From positions 30,496 to 94,495 of the forward strand of contig JAFXEX010000028.1 in the NCBI GenBank assembly GCA_017520825.1: a stretch of DNA of 64,000 bases, given 5' to 3'. Below are positions 45,020 through 54,293 of the stretch, in pieces. The stretch's first letter is position 1; each line of letters begins with the position of its first letter. Both the position numbers and the translations under genes were made by a program. The DNA is from Clostridia bacterium. GTDB lineage: Bacteria; Bacillota; Clostridia; Oscillospirales; SIG627. The notes below the pieces were generated by a model. The model had not been told where the DNA came from and did not search any database. It saw nothing but the letters and a program-made list of their open reading frames with translations.

Positions 45020-46294
45020 CTACTTTTTTGTTAACTCGAAGGAAACCTCGTATCCCGAATCATAAGGGAAATACGCATACGCCGTGCTTTCCTTGAATTT
45101 CGGACTTAAATTGACGGTATATATACCACTTGAAATAAAGTTTGCCAGGTCAAGCTCAAGCTCTATATCGTCAAGGCTTACCGACTTATTGGAAGCGTTT
45201 ATAACCACCAGAGTCCAGTCGATTTCCTCAAATTCAATATCCAGAAAATCGGGCATATTCACTATTTTAAGATTTTTGGGTGATACCTTCAGGTAATGAC
45301 ATTTAACGTTGCGCAGGCTTGCCGTTATAGTGGCAGTGTTCTGCATACTCACAAGCTCAAGTCCCTCGGGAAGCTTGATAAGTGAGTTCACCGTAGTAGT
45401 CAGCGCCTCTCCGATAGAACGCTCGTTTATAGGGTCAAGGGTTATTTCGTTCAGCTCTTCAAGTATTTTGGGGTCACCCTTCACCTCAACGCTTGACGGT
45501 CTTATCTTAAAGCTTATCTGAGAATCAGTGAAGGTGTTGTTTGCCTGCGACACCGTAAGGTTAAGCTTTTTGGTAACGTATATAGGCTGTTTAACTATAA
45601 CCGATTGAGGTGTGAGCCTTACGTTTGTGTTGGAAATTTCCTCTCCGTAGTAGTCAAGGCACACCAAATTGGTTTTTGCCTCAACGCTTGACGTCAGGGA
45701 GCCGAAGTCAACACGGGCTACCACCTTGTCTATTCTTTCAATCTCGGTTGCAGGACCACTGACGGTCACCGAGGTTACTGCCTTTGCTTGCGAGTCGGTT
45801 ACCACACACTCTCCCATTTCGTAAGAGGAGGGAAGATTGTTATAGCTTATTTCGGGCTCAATATCAAAGGATTTTGCCACCGTTTTGTCTATTGCTACCG
45901 TAATGTATCTGGGATTGGTGGATACCACCGTAGTTCCACTTGGCGCCGTAACGCTTACCGAAAGCTCGTGACTGCCTGCCTCGGTCAGCTTCGACAGGTC
46001 AACCGTGGCAACTATGTCCTCGTAGTCTATCTTGTTAAGGGTACTCTTCTTGCCCGACAGAACTATGTCAGCCTCGTATATGGCATCGGATATTACCGAA
46101 AGGTCGGTTTCGGTAAGAAGCACGTCCTTGTTACGCAGAGTAATTGCCACCGAATCAAAATTCTTTTCTGAGGTGGGGCTTTCAACAGCCGAAACGTAAA
46201 ACCAAAGGAGTATGGCGCAAAGCAGGGAAACAAATCTCCAGATAAGCGATTTGTTCTGAAGCCAGCTCAAGCTTTTCTTTTTTTCGTTTTCCAT
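45020..46294 (-). CDS. cdaR: YbbR-domain regulator of diadenylate cyclase (CdaR)
   Basis: About 424 residues: cytoplasmic basic start, one membrane helix (SLIWRFVSLLCAILLWFYV) and four extracellular YbbR repeats, each an all-beta unit with endings such as DKVVARVDFGSL. CdaR binds CdaA at the membrane and tunes c-di-AMP synthesis. The start may be this ATG or a GTG two codons earlier that overlaps the cdaA stop as GTGA. Confidence 0.93.
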   Translation of the reverse strand: MENEKKKSLSWLQNKSLIWRFVSLLCAILLWFYVSAVESPTSEKNFDSVAITLRNKDVLLTETDLSVISDAIYEADIVLSGKKSTLNKIDYEDIVATVDLSKLTEAGSHELSVSVTAPSGTTVVSTNPRYITVAIDKTVAKSFDIEPEISYNNLPSSYEMGECVVTDSQAKAVTSVTVSGPATEIERIDKVVARVDFGSLTSSVEAKTNLVCLDYYGEEISNTNVRLTPQSVIVKQPIYVTKKLNLTVSQANNTFTDSQISFKIRPSSVEVKGDPKILEELNEITLDPINERSIGEALTTTVNSLIKLPEGLELVSMQNTATITASLRNVKCHYLKVSPKNLKIVNMPDFLDIEFEEIDWTLVVINASNKSVSLDDIELELDLANFISSGIYTVNLSPKFKESTAYAYFPYDSGYEVSFELTKK

Positions 46295-46296
46295 GC

Positions 46297-47148
46297 TCAC
46301 TTATCTCCTTCTTTGATTTTTGGGAAGCGTATTTTACTTTTAAGGGGAACCTTTTCCTCTTGTACAAGCTGAGTTTCCAATAATTCCTTAAGAGAATCGA
46401 AGGTATAATTTCGGGTAAGCTCGCCACCCATAGCCACGGAAATCGTGCCCGTTTCCTCCGACACGATAAGTACCAGAGCGTCACTGTTTTCGCTCATACC
46501 GATTGCTGCACGGTGACGCGTTCCTATGTTTCGGATAATGTTGGTATTGTAGGAAAGGGGAAGGAAGCAACCACACGCGCATATTCTGTTATCACGGACT
46601 ATAACTGCGCCGTCGTGGAGAGGTGCTTTGTTGTAGAAAATGTTTTTGAGAAGGAATACGTTTACGTCGGCATTTATAACCACGCCCGTCTTTATTATAT
46701 CGCCAAGCTTGGTTCCTCTCTCAATAACGATAAGCGCACCCGTTTTCGTTGCCGACAGCTCCTGAACGGTGTTGCAGAGAGTCGCTATGGTTTTCTTGGT
46801 TTCGGCAACGTCACCCGATTCGCGAAGGTTGAGATTCTTTACCGATTCGTTTCCCATTTTTTCAAGCATGGTACGTATTTCGGGCTGGAAGATTATAAAT
46901 ACTGCCAGCAGTCCTACCTGCACGATGTTTTTGAGAATGTAGGCGAGAACGTTGAATTGGAATATAGAGCTTATGCCCAGCAGTGCAAACAGAAGGAAAA
47001 TTCCTATAGCAAGCTTTCCGGCTCTCCTGTCACGTATGAATACGATGATGTAGTAAAACAGCACGGAAACTATAAGAATGTCTATGACGTCGTTGATTCC
47101 AAATGATTGATTGAAAATGTATGCAAAAAAGTTTTTTATTGCACTCAT
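46297..47148 (-). CDS. cdaA: Diadenylate cyclase CdaA
   Basis: 283 residues. Three N-terminal membrane helices (about 20-95), then the DAC domain with KAPLHDGAVIV and GTRHRAAIGMSE, the DGA and RHR active-site motifs. It joins two ATP into c-di-AMP, which controls potassium and osmotic balance; KtrAB in this window is a likely target. Start at the ATG giving MSAIKNFF, although the GGAG is about 14 bases away; the frame runs further upstream without family match. A minus-strand TATAAT lies about 60 bp before it. Confidence 0.95.
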   Translation of the reverse strand: MSAIKNFFAYIFNQSFGINDVIDILIVSVLFYYIIVFIRDRRAGKLAIGIFLLFALLGISSIFQFNVLAYILKNIVQVGLLAVFIIFQPEIRTMLEKMGNESVKNLNLRESGDVAETKKTIATLCNTVQELSATKTGALIVIERGTKLGDIIKTGVVINADVNVFLLKNIFYNKAPLHDGAVIVRDNRICACGCFLPLSYNTNIIRNIGTRHRAAIGMSENSDALVLIVSEETGTISVAMGGELTRNYTFDSLKELLETQLVQEEKVPLKSKIRFPKIKEGDK

Positions 47149-47327
47149 CGTTGTCTGCCAAGCTCCTTTTCTTAATATATTTTCTCTATTATATAATGAT
47201 AACATATTTGAAGGCGTTTTGTAAACATTTTTTTCGCAAAAAAACAAATTATTTTTTTGATGAATACTCGCCCCTTTAACTTCGTGCCTTTTCGTCGCAT
47301 ACTATAAACCGAAAGGGGAGGTGAAAG

Positions 47328-47537
47328 GTGGCAGAACGTGATACTTATTTTATCAATCTCGGCTCGATTACGTTTGCTCACAAGGCGCAGAAGCTTTTGG
47401 AGAAAAACGGAATTTCGGCTACCGTGGGCAAGCTTCCGTCGTCCTATGACGGATGTAGCTACGGCATTTACGTAAAGGACAGAAAAAAAGACGAGGTCAC
47501 CCTTATGCTCAGAGCTTCCTCAATCAAAATACTTTAA
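47328..47537 (+). CDS. DUF3343 protein
   Basis: 69 residues, GTG start after GGGGAGGTG. Matches the DUF3343 pattern: an N-terminal FxNLGSITFAHKAQKLLEKNGI and a C-terminal CSYGIYVK. These tiny proteins often accompany cysteine desulfurase-like and selenium or sulfur transfer enzymes and may carry or sense sulfur. The gene next door is such an enzyme, 16 bp away. Confidence 0.85.
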   Translation: MAERDTYFINLGSITFAHKAQKLLEKNGISATVGKLPSSYDGCSYGIYVKDRKKDEVTLMLRASSIKIL

Positions 47538-47553
47538 AAGGGAGGTGAGAAAA

Positions 47554-48705
47554 TTGATTTATATGGATAACAGCGCAACGTCCTATCCCAAGCCCTCGCA
47601 GGTAATACGTCAGGTCAGAAGGGGCTTGACCCATTGCTTTGCAAATCCCGGCAGAGGTACCTCAAGGGACTCACTGCGCTCCTCCGATTTGCTCTACGGA
47701 GCCAGAGAGTCGTTGGCAGAGCTTGTGGGCACCGTGCCCGAGAACGTAATATTTACGTATAACGCAACCTATGCGTTGAATATGGCGCTTCAGGGAGTTA
47801 TAAAAAAGGGAATGACCGTGGCGTACGAGAGCTTTGCCCACAATTCCGTGCTTCGACCCCTTTACGCTCTTGAAAAAAAGGGCGTGAAAACCGAGCTGCT
47901 TGAAACCGACCTTTTGCGTGACAGCGTTATCATTTCTTCCTTTGAAAGGCTGGTGGCATCAAAGAAGGTTGACGTGCTGGTGGTCACCCACACCTCCAAC
48001 GTAACGGGGAAAAGGCTACCCATTAAGCAGCTTTCAAAAATATGCCGTGAAAACGGCGTTTTACTTATAGTTGATGCCTCTCAGGGAATAGGCTCCTCTC
48101 CCATAAATATGGAGAAGCTGGGGATTGATATTCTCGCCTCGTCGGGACATAAGGGTCTTTACGGCATTATGGGTACGGGCTTTATGGCAATAAGGTCGGG
48201 AGCAGATTTTGAAATAACGCCACAAATCACAGGTGGAAGTGGCATCTTCTCCTTGCGAAAGGAAATGCCGCCCGACCTGCCCGAGCGCCTTGAAGCAGGA
48301 ACGGTGGGGCTACCCGGTATCATTTCAATGAAGGCAGGGGCAGAATATCTGATGCGAGAGGGCGTTGACGAAATAGGCTGGTATGAACACGTGCTTCGCG
48401 CAAGGCTTATAAACGGACTTGGCAACATTCGGGGAGTAAGACTGTATAACGCCGACGTCAACGCCTCGTCCATAGTCCTTTTTAACCTTGCAAATACACC
48501 CTCGTCGGTTTTAGCCGACAAGCTTGACAGGGAAGGCGTGGCAGTAAGGGCAGGATATCATTGCGCCCCTCTGGTACATTCTATTATACAGAACGGCAAC
48601 GAGGCTTATGACGGAGCCGTGCGCCTGAGTGTTGGCTATTTCAACACCGATATCGAATGTGACAAGGTAATAAAAATAATAAATAAGCTTTCAAAGGAGA
48701 GCTAA
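47554..48705 (+). CDS. Cysteine desulfurase-like class V aminotransferase
   Basis: 383 residues; TTG start chosen because GGGAGG lies 8 bases upstream and it yields MIYMDNSATSYPKP, the family's usual beginning. PLP-enzyme motifs: VVTHTSNVTGKRLPI, LIVDASQGIGS, LASSGHKGLYG with the PLP-binding Lys, and AVRAGYHCAPLVH, which carries a Cys at the place of the persulfide cysteine. It should release sulfur (or selenium) from cysteine. Forms a unit with the DUF3343 gene. Confidence 0.88.
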   Translation: MIYMDNSATSYPKPSQVIRQVRRGLTHCFANPGRGTSRDSLRSSDLLYGARESLAELVGTVPENVIFTYNATYALNMALQGVIKKGMTVAYESFAHNSVLRPLYALEKKGVKTELLETDLLRDSVIISSFERLVASKKVDVLVVTHTSNVTGKRLPIKQLSKICRENGVLLIVDASQGIGSSPINMEKLGIDILASSGHKGLYGIMGTGFMAIRSGADFEITPQITGGSGIFSLRKEMPPDLPERLEAGTVGLPGIISMKAGAEYLMREGVDEIGWYEHVLRARLINGLGNIRGVRLYNADVNASSIVLFNLANTPSSVLADKLDREGVAVRAGYHCAPLVHSIIQNGNEAYDGAVRLSVGYFNTDIECDKVIKIINKLSKES

Positions 48706-48716
48706 GAAAGCGATAT

Positions 48717-48746
48717 AAATCCCTTTGGGGATTTGCGAAAGCAAAT
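48717..48746. repeat. Two small hairpins flanked by GATATA/TATATC
   Basis: AAATCCC-TTT-GGGATTT and ATTTGC-GAAA-GCAAAT lie side by side just after the desulfurase stop, bordered by GCGATATA and ATATATC. This copies the design of the hairpin array after gdhA on a smaller scale. Confidence 0.55.
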
Positions 48747-48753
48747 ATATCAA

Positions 48754-48790
48754 AACTAAAAACCGACTGCAACGCAGTCGGTTTTTAGTT
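48754..48790. terminator. Bidirectional terminator
   Basis: A 17-bp perfect stem AACTAAAAACCGACTGC with loop AAC; A-rich and T-rich flanks let it serve both the desulfurase gene and the converging ROK gene. Confidence 0.9.
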
Positions 48791-49958
48791 ATTGTACTAT
48801 GTTGTTACCATAGGATATATCAAAAAGTCTGTCACAAAGATTGAACGCCGTTCCGTATATTACGTTGTCCTCGGTCTCCTGAGTCTGCTTGATTTCAAGC
48901 TTTTGAATAAGAGAGGGGTGAGCGCGCTTGTGAAGCTCATCCTCTGCCTCACGAATTAAGGAGGGACAACCGTCAAAATCGCCCGTATTTATTACTATAA
49001 CCGAGGGATTGAACAGGCTCACCAGGTTGGCAAGACCGATACCGAGATATCTTCCACATTCCGATACGGCGTATATTGCATCTCTGTCGTTTTCACAGTA
49101 AAGTCTGTCAAGCTCAGAAAGAGAGGTTACCTTTTTACCACTTGCGCTTTCGTAGAGAGAGAGCAGTCTTCGGGGAGAGCACATAGCCTCAAGGCATCCC
49201 TTGTTCCCACAAAAGCAGGGCTCTCCGTTTCTCTCAACGGTGGTGTGACCTATTTCTCCAAGAGTGGAGCGTGATATAGCTCCGTTGAAGAACTGCACTG
49301 CGCCAATTCCGTTTTCCATATCCACGAAAAGCGTATTTCCCTTAACGTCGTTACTGTTCTGGCAGAAGTACCATACTGCCTTTATAAGAGATACGTTGTC
49401 TACGAATACGGGGAGATTCGTGGCGCTTTCAAGAGCGCTTTTTATATCGAAGGATTTCCATTTCAGCCTTGACGACATAACGAATCTGCTATCGTCAAGA
49501 ATAAGACCCGAAATTGCAACACCTATACCAAGAAGCCTTTCCCTGCCGTGACGGTCAATAAGGGAGGACACCTTCTCCTGAAGCTCTGCCATGGTTTCCT
49601 TGGGGCTGGAATTATCGGATTCCACCTTGATTTTTTCTTTCGTATTTCCTTCAAGGTCGGTATATGCCACCTTTATATACTTATCGTTCAAATGGATACA
49701 AATAAGGTCGTACTCGGTTGCGCAAAATCTGAGAAGGGTGCTTTTTCTTCCTACACGGCCTACGTTTTCAAGTCCGTTTTCACAAATAAGACCCAGCTCA
49801 AGAAGATATGCCGTTGTATTGGTGATGGAAGCCAGGGAAAGCCCCGTGTTTTCAGCGATAATGGGGCGTGAGGCATCGGGGTTACGGCGTATGAAATCCA
49901 ATACCTTCAATCTATTCATTTGTTGCATCAGCTGTACGTTTCCAACCTGCTTGTTCAT
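48789..49958 (-). CDS. ROK-family transcriptional regulator
   Basis: 389 residues (NagC/XylR type). The N-terminal winged helix (about 12-80) reads NRLKVLDFIRRNPDASRPIIAENTGLSLASITN. The C-terminal ROK sugar-kinase-like domain has FVDMENGIGAVQF, the EIGHTTV block and the zinc motif CFCGNKGCLEAM. Regulators of this type bind a sugar or sugar phosphate and leave DNA. It faces the six-gene operon at 50120-56150 across a spacer holding a palindrome over both promoters, so it very probably controls that operon. Confidence 0.92.
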   Translation of the reverse strand: MNKQVGNVQLMQQMNRLKVLDFIRRNPDASRPIIAENTGLSLASITNTTAYLLELGLICENGLENVGRVGRKSTLLRFCATEYDLICIHLNDKYIKVAYTDLEGNTKEKIKVESDNSSPKETMAELQEKVSSLIDRHGRERLLGIGVAISGLILDDSRFVMSSRLKWKSFDIKSALESATNLPVFVDNVSLIKAVWYFCQNSNDVKGNTLFVDMENGIGAVQFFNGAISRSTLGEIGHTTVERNGEPCFCGNKGCLEAMCSPRRLLSLYESASGKKVTSLSELDRLYCENDRDAIYAVSECGRYLGIGLANLVSLFNPSVIVINTGDFDGCPSLIREAEDELHKRAHPSLIQKLEIKQTQETEDNVIYGTAFNLCDRLFDISYGNNIVQ

Positions 49959-50003
49959 ATTAAAACATCCTTTTTGCCACTTGTAATTTAAGTCTTCCTA
50001 TAG

Positions 50004-50032
50004 ATTATACTATCACATTATAAAAAAGTCAA
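50004..50032 (-). promoter_or_regulatory. Promoter of the ROK regulator gene
   Basis: Minus strand: TTGACT, 17 bp, TATAAT. Its -35 lies within the left arm of the palindrome at 50028-50054. Confidence 0.85.
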
Positions 50033-50054
50033 TATTTAGGGGATAACTATTGAC
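50028..50054. promoter_or_regulatory. Palindrome spanning two divergent -35 elements
   Basis: GTCAATA-N13-TATTGAC, exact in all seven paired bases. Each arm contains most of one -35 box. A dimeric regulator bound here could shut both promoters; the ROK protein is the obvious candidate, but part of the symmetry comes from the two promoters themselves. Confidence 0.5.
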
Positions 50055-50078
50055 ATTTATAATTCCCGATGCTATAAT
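50050..50078 (+). promoter_or_regulatory. Consensus promoter of the catabolic operon
   Basis: TTGACA, 17 bp, TATAAT, a perfect sigma-A promoter, so strong when not repressed. Confidence 0.9.
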
Positions 50079-50119
50079 ATATTTAAGCAGTAAATAAATT
50101 ACAGTTTGGAGATGATCTA

Positions 50120-51046
50120 ATGAATAAGAAGGCGCAATTCTTTATAGATGACGTTATATGGGTTTTAAGGGATTTAACTCGTGAAAAGCCCGCATCTATG
50201 TTTGATAACAAGTATATGGCGATGCTCAAAAAGGCTCACGACGAATATGGCGTAAAGGTTCAGCTTAATTTGTTTTACAGAACCTCGTTTTGGTACGGAA
50301 ACGACGAGTTCTCGCTTTCTGATATGACAGATGCATACAAAAAAGAGTGGGAAGAGTCATCCGATTGGTTGAAGCTCGGCTTCCATTCAAAAGAGGAGTG
50401 GCCTGACTATCCTTATCTTAATGCTGATTACGATTTGGTAAACGACAATTTCAATCTTATCAAGAACGAAGTCGTTCGTTTCGCATGCTTGAACAGCTTT
50501 GCAAAGAGCGTTGTTCCTCATTGGATTCCCATGAGCCGCGACGGTATAAGAGCCCTCGTTGATAACGGTATCAAGGTAACGTATGCCTCTTACGGAGAAA
50601 AGAGCGAGTTCAGTGGAAATCAGGCAGAGCTGCCCTACGGTCACTCTTTCAGATACTTACATAACAAAAAGCCCGAGACCGGAGTATATAAAAAGCGTAC
50701 TCGTGATTTAGCGATTGCATCGGCGCTTTGCTCGTACAATCACATTCCCGAGGATAAATATTTGCCGATTCACGGAAAGTTCAAGACCGTAAAGGATCCC
50801 GAGCTTGACGTATATTATATGCCTTCGGTACAAGCGGTATTGAACCTTATTCCTCTTGATATTCTCGAGCAGGAGCTTAATAAATTCACTTCTCAGGAAT
50901 ACGTGGGTATAGGTAATCACGAGCAGTACTATTATTCCGATTACTACGCATATCAGCCCGATTACGCTGAAAAAATTTACTTGATGGGCAAGATAATGAA
51001 GGAAGCAGGCTATGAATTTATCTTTGCCGAGGACCTGCCCTGCTGA
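50120..51046 (+). CDS. Polysaccharide-deacetylase-like protein, function unknown
   Basis: 308 residues, no signal peptide. A NodB-like order of motifs is suggested: an early Asp pair (FFIDDVIW), a KLGFHS strand with a His, a middle VVPHWIPMSRDGIRALVDNGIKVTYAS and a late GIGNHEQYYYSDYYAYQPDYAEK. Such (beta/alpha)-barrel hydrolases remove acetyl groups from sugars, but the canonical TFDDG and HxxxH motifs are not intact, so the reaction is uncertain. First gene of the ROK-controlled operon, 5 bp before the transporter gene. Confidence 0.6.
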   Translation: MNKKAQFFIDDVIWVLRDLTREKPASMFDNKYMAMLKKAHDEYGVKVQLNLFYRTSFWYGNDEFSLSDMTDAYKKEWEESSDWLKLGFHSKEEWPDYPYLNADYDLVNDNFNLIKNEVVRFACLNSFAKSVVPHWIPMSRDGIRALVDNGIKVTYASYGEKSEFSGNQAELPYGHSFRYLHNKKPETGVYKKRTRDLAIASALCSYNHIPEDKYLPIHGKFKTVKDPELDVYYMPSVQAVLNLIPLDILEQELNKFTSQEYVGIGNHEQYYYSDYYAYQPDYAEKIYLMGKIMKEAGYEFIFAEDLPC

Positions 51047-51051
51047 CAACT

Positions 51052-52338
51052 ATGAAAAAAACGTTTGGGAATTTAACTAAAGAGGAAAAGTCAAGCTGGA
51101 TTTTGTTTATCGCCGCATGGATGGTATACGCCGTTATCAGTATGACCAAGAGTGGCTACGCAGCGTCAATGGCGTCCATAATCGGCGAGGGCTTATTTGA
51201 CAAAACCCAGGCAGGAGCCATAAACGCAAGCTTTTACCTTTTCTACGGTACTGCCCAGCTTTTAGGTGTCAGAGTGGTGGATAAGGTTTCACCCGTAAGA
51301 CTGGTTTCAATCACCTTGATGGGCACTCTGCTTTCAATGATTGGTATGGCGTTTTCCCGAAGCTTTATAACGATGCTTATCTTCTGGAGCTTCTGTGGAC
51401 TTATTCAGTTTGCAATATGGCCTGCTATTCTCAGAATTATTGCTGAGTATTTAGTCCCCTCGCAAAAGAAGAAGGCTATGGTATATATAGCGTTTTCCTA
51501 TTGCACGGGTACTCTTGCAAATTACCTTACTGCAGGTATCGTGCTGAAGGTTGCAAGGTGGAGAACGCTGTTCTGGGTATTCTCTGCAGTCATTGCCTTA
51601 TCAATGATTTTGTGGTATGCTATCACAACTAAAACCAAGGACGAATATACCAGGCAGGCAACGGTAAACCGTGAAGCCCTGAAAAAAGATGAAGAGATGA
51701 CGAGTGGTGACGGCTCGTCGGCTGAGACCGTTGGCTTCTTTAAGCTTATAACTATCAGTGGTATGCTTATATTACTCATTCCCTCACTTATCCGTACTGC
51801 AATGGACGCAGGTCTGAAGTCCTGGGTACCCACTATGATTACAGAGAATTATGCAGTATCAGCAAGCTTCGCAAGTATGCTTACCAGTATTCTTGTCTTT
51901 ATAAATCTCGGAGGCGTTTATATTGCGAATTGGATTTATCCCAAGCGTACGAAAAACGCCGTAGCCGCCTTTGGAATATGCTTTTTGACGGCATTGCCCT
52001 TTACCGTCCTCTTGCTTCTGACGGGTAAAATTCCCGTGGCAGTGGTGGTGCTGCTTCTTACCGTAACCACTACGATGATGTATGCCGGGCATCAGCTCAT
52101 AAACGTGATTATCCCTGCATATTTTGCCAGATATAACAGGACGGGAAGTATAGCGGCACTGCTCAACGCACTTGCATCCTTTGGAGCAGTTGTAGCAAAT
52201 ATCGGCTTTGGATATTTAGCAGAAAACTACGGCTGGAATGCAACCATTACCTCTTGGATAATCCTTGCTGCAATATCGGCTCTGGCTTGTATTATAGCAG
52301 CGCCCGTATGGAAAAGGTTTACGAAAAGGAGCAAGTAA
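51052..52338 (+). CDS. MFS transporter
   Basis: 428 residues with about twelve helices in two halves joined by a charged loop (about 195-225). The first half has the NASFYLFYGTAQLLGVRVVDKVSPVRLV pattern in pieces typical of organophosphate/anion-type or sugar-acid MFS carriers. Given its neighbours it probably imports the compound broken down by the operon. ATG lies 3 codons after the preceding stop. Confidence 0.88.
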   Translation: MKKTFGNLTKEEKSSWILFIAAWMVYAVISMTKSGYAASMASIIGEGLFDKTQAGAINASFYLFYGTAQLLGVRVVDKVSPVRLVSITLMGTLLSMIGMAFSRSFITMLIFWSFCGLIQFAIWPAILRIIAEYLVPSQKKKAMVYIAFSYCTGTLANYLTAGIVLKVARWRTLFWVFSAVIALSMILWYAITTKTKDEYTRQATVNREALKKDEEMTSGDGSSAETVGFFKLITISGMLILLIPSLIRTAMDAGLKSWVPTMITENYAVSASFASMLTSILVFINLGGVYIANWIYPKRTKNAVAAFGICFLTALPFTVLLLLTGKIPVAVVVLLLTVTTTMMYAGHQLINVIIPAYFARYNRTGSIAALLNALASFGAVVANIGFGYLAENYGWNATITSWIILAAISALACIIAAPVWKRFTKRSK

Positions 52339-52340
52339 TT

Positions 52341-52967
52341 ATGAAGGACGTACTTTTACTTGGCAAAAAAATAATAGCAGATAAATCCCCGGTGCTTTTT
52401 ACCTATAGCCCCAATGAAAATTGGAAGGATTTCTGGGACGTAAAAAGTGGTACCTGGTCCTATGAAAACGGTTACCTCATCGGTGAGGAGCAGGGAAACT
52501 TCGGTGGAATTCTTTTTTCAAGGGAGCGCTTTGAAAAGGACGTAATGTTCAGCTTCACCATAGGAGCCGTGCTTCCTGCTACAAGGGATTTAAACGCCGT
52601 GTTCTGCGCAAATTGGGATGAAAAGACCGATTATCTCGGCGACTCCTACGTTTGTGGACTTAACGGATGGTACGAGCATAAAAGTGGAATTGAGAGAAAT
52701 ATCGGTTACGGCTCAAACCTTTATTCAACTACCTCTGCGTATCACTACACACCGGGCACAGAGGTGCGTATGACTGCAGGCTCAATAGGTGGTCATACCT
52801 TTATGGTAGTCGATGACGTTTTGATATCCGAGCTTATTGACCCACAGCCCATTTCGGGTGGTCATGTTGGATTTTCAGCCTATTGCACGAAGCTGAAAAT
52901 CAAGGATATCGAAATTCGCGAAATACATTGGGAAGAATTTATACAAAAATACGAACCCGAATTTTAA
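52341..52967 (+). CDS. Jelly-roll protein (DUF1080/LamG-like)
   Basis: 208 residues; start ATG has AAAAGGAG upstream, and the longer frame overlapping the MFS gene is not used. Beta-rich with WDVKSGTWSYENGYLIGEEQ near the start and KLKIKDIEIREI at the end, the pattern of concanavalin-like folds such as the 3-keto-disaccharide hydrolase group. That group cleaves 3-keto-glycosides, which would fit a pathway with an oxidising Gfo/Idh/MocA enzyme, but no catalytic residues can be named with certainty. Cytoplasmic, as no signal is seen. Confidence 0.6.
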   Translation: MKDVLLLGKKIIADKSPVLFTYSPNENWKDFWDVKSGTWSYENGYLIGEEQGNFGGILFSRERFEKDVMFSFTIGAVLPATRDLNAVFCANWDEKTDYLGDSYVCGLNGWYEHKSGIERNIGYGSNLYSTTSAYHYTPGTEVRMTAGSIGGHTFMVVDDVLISELIDPQPISGGHVGFSAYCTKLKIKDIEIREIHWEEFIQKYEPEF

Positions 52968-52980
52968 GGAGGAAAGAAAT

Positions 52981-54291
52981 ATGGGAAAACAGACAACTGA
53001 TTTCAGGTACAACACAGGTGCTACGAGAGTACCGTGGGCAGCAGTAGGTGAGAACTATAACGTTCACGACCTTATGGAGATTATTCGCTTTTTGATGCAG
53101 GGCGAGGGCAAGGAATACGACGACGCTCTCGAAGCAGTATGGGAACAGGTTAAGAAGCTTGACGCTCTTGCAACCCCTCCCGGAAAGCTTTCTCTCGGAA
53201 GCAAGGTAGAAGAAGCAGAGGCTGCTTGTAACAAGTATCTTGGCACAGACACCTCAACCTTCGTAACAAACGCAACTGCAGGCTTTGAAATTGCATATAA
53301 GTATGCAAATCTCAAGGCAGGCGACGAGGTTATCGTTCCTGCTATCACCTTCGTTGCTACAATGGCATATCCTCTTGCAATTGGCTGTAAGCTGGTATTT
53401 GCCGACGTTGACCCCAGAACCATCAATATGGACCCCAAGGACGTAGAAAAGAAGATTACGGACAAAACCAAGATGATCGTTCCCGTACATATCGGTGGTT
53501 ACCCCGTTGATATGGATCCCATTATGGAGATTGCGAGAAAGCACAATATTCTCGTGCTTGAAGACGCGGCTCACGCATTCGGCGCAATGTATAAGGGCAA
53601 GAAGATTGGTACAATAGGTGACTTCGCAGCATTCTCAATGCACGAGGTTAAGAATATCACCTCCTTCGGAGAGGGTGGTATCCTTACAACAACCGTTCCC
53701 GGATTCGGACCTGATATGAAGAGAGCGCGCTTCCTCGGACTTGACTTCACCTGTCCCATTAAGGATTGGCTCTATAACATTACTCCCATCCCCGGAAAAG
53801 AAAAGCCCTTTATGGCAGGTAACGCTTCAACAACCGAAATTCAGGGTCTCGGTCTCACTCTGCAGATAGCCCGTAACGAAGAAATTATCGCAAAGAGAGC
53901 AGCAGCAGCTAAATATCTCACCGAAAGATTTGCTGAAAACGATGCTATCATTCCTCAAGACCTTGGTGGAGATGACCTTAAGCCCACCTTCCACCTCTAT
54001 CTTCTCCAGATTGACCCTGCCAAGGCAGGTGGAGACGTTCAGGTACTCAAGAAGAAGCTTGAGGAAAAGGGCGTAACACAGATTGCTCACTTCGGACCTC
54101 TCTACAGATTCAAGGTAGTTCAGGATATGGGCTACGATTCAGACGAAATCGCTAAGACCTGTCCCAATTGTGAGGAAGTGTTCTACAAGAGATTTACACA
54201 CCTTCCTCTCTACGGCTTGAGCGACGAGCAGATTGAATATATGGCAGACGCAGTTCTTGAAGCAGTTGCAGAAATGCAGGCAGGCAAATAA
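52981..54291 (+). CDS. DegT/DnrJ/EryC1/StrS-family PLP aminotransferase
   Basis: 436 residues. Family markers: FVTNATAGFEIAYKYANL, DEVIVPAITFVATMAYP, VLEDAAHAFGAMYKGKKIG, and FSMHEVKNITSFGEGG, in which the lysine binds PLP. These enzymes move amino groups on sugars and cyclitols, most often in synthesis of amino sugars. In this operon the reverse reaction, turning an amino sugar or amino-cyclitol into its keto form, is plausible. Ribosome site AAGGAGG. Confidence 0.9.
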   Translation: MGKQTTDFRYNTGATRVPWAAVGENYNVHDLMEIIRFLMQGEGKEYDDALEAVWEQVKKLDALATPPGKLSLGSKVEEAEAACNKYLGTDTSTFVTNATAGFEIAYKYANLKAGDEVIVPAITFVATMAYPLAIGCKLVFADVDPRTINMDPKDVEKKITDKTKMIVPVHIGGYPVDMDPIMEIARKHNILVLEDAAHAFGAMYKGKKIGTIGDFAAFSMHEVKNITSFGEGGILTTTVPGFGPDMKRARFLGLDFTCPIKDWLYNITPIPGKEKPFMAGNASTTEIQGLGLTLQIARNEEIIAKRAAAAKYLTERFAENDAIIPQDLGGDDLKPTFHLYLLQIDPAKAGGDVQVLKKKLEEKGVTQIAHFGPLYRFKVVQDMGYDSDEIAKTCPNCEEVFYKRFTHLPLYGLSDEQIEYMADAVLEAVAEMQAGK

Positions 54292-54293
54292 TT

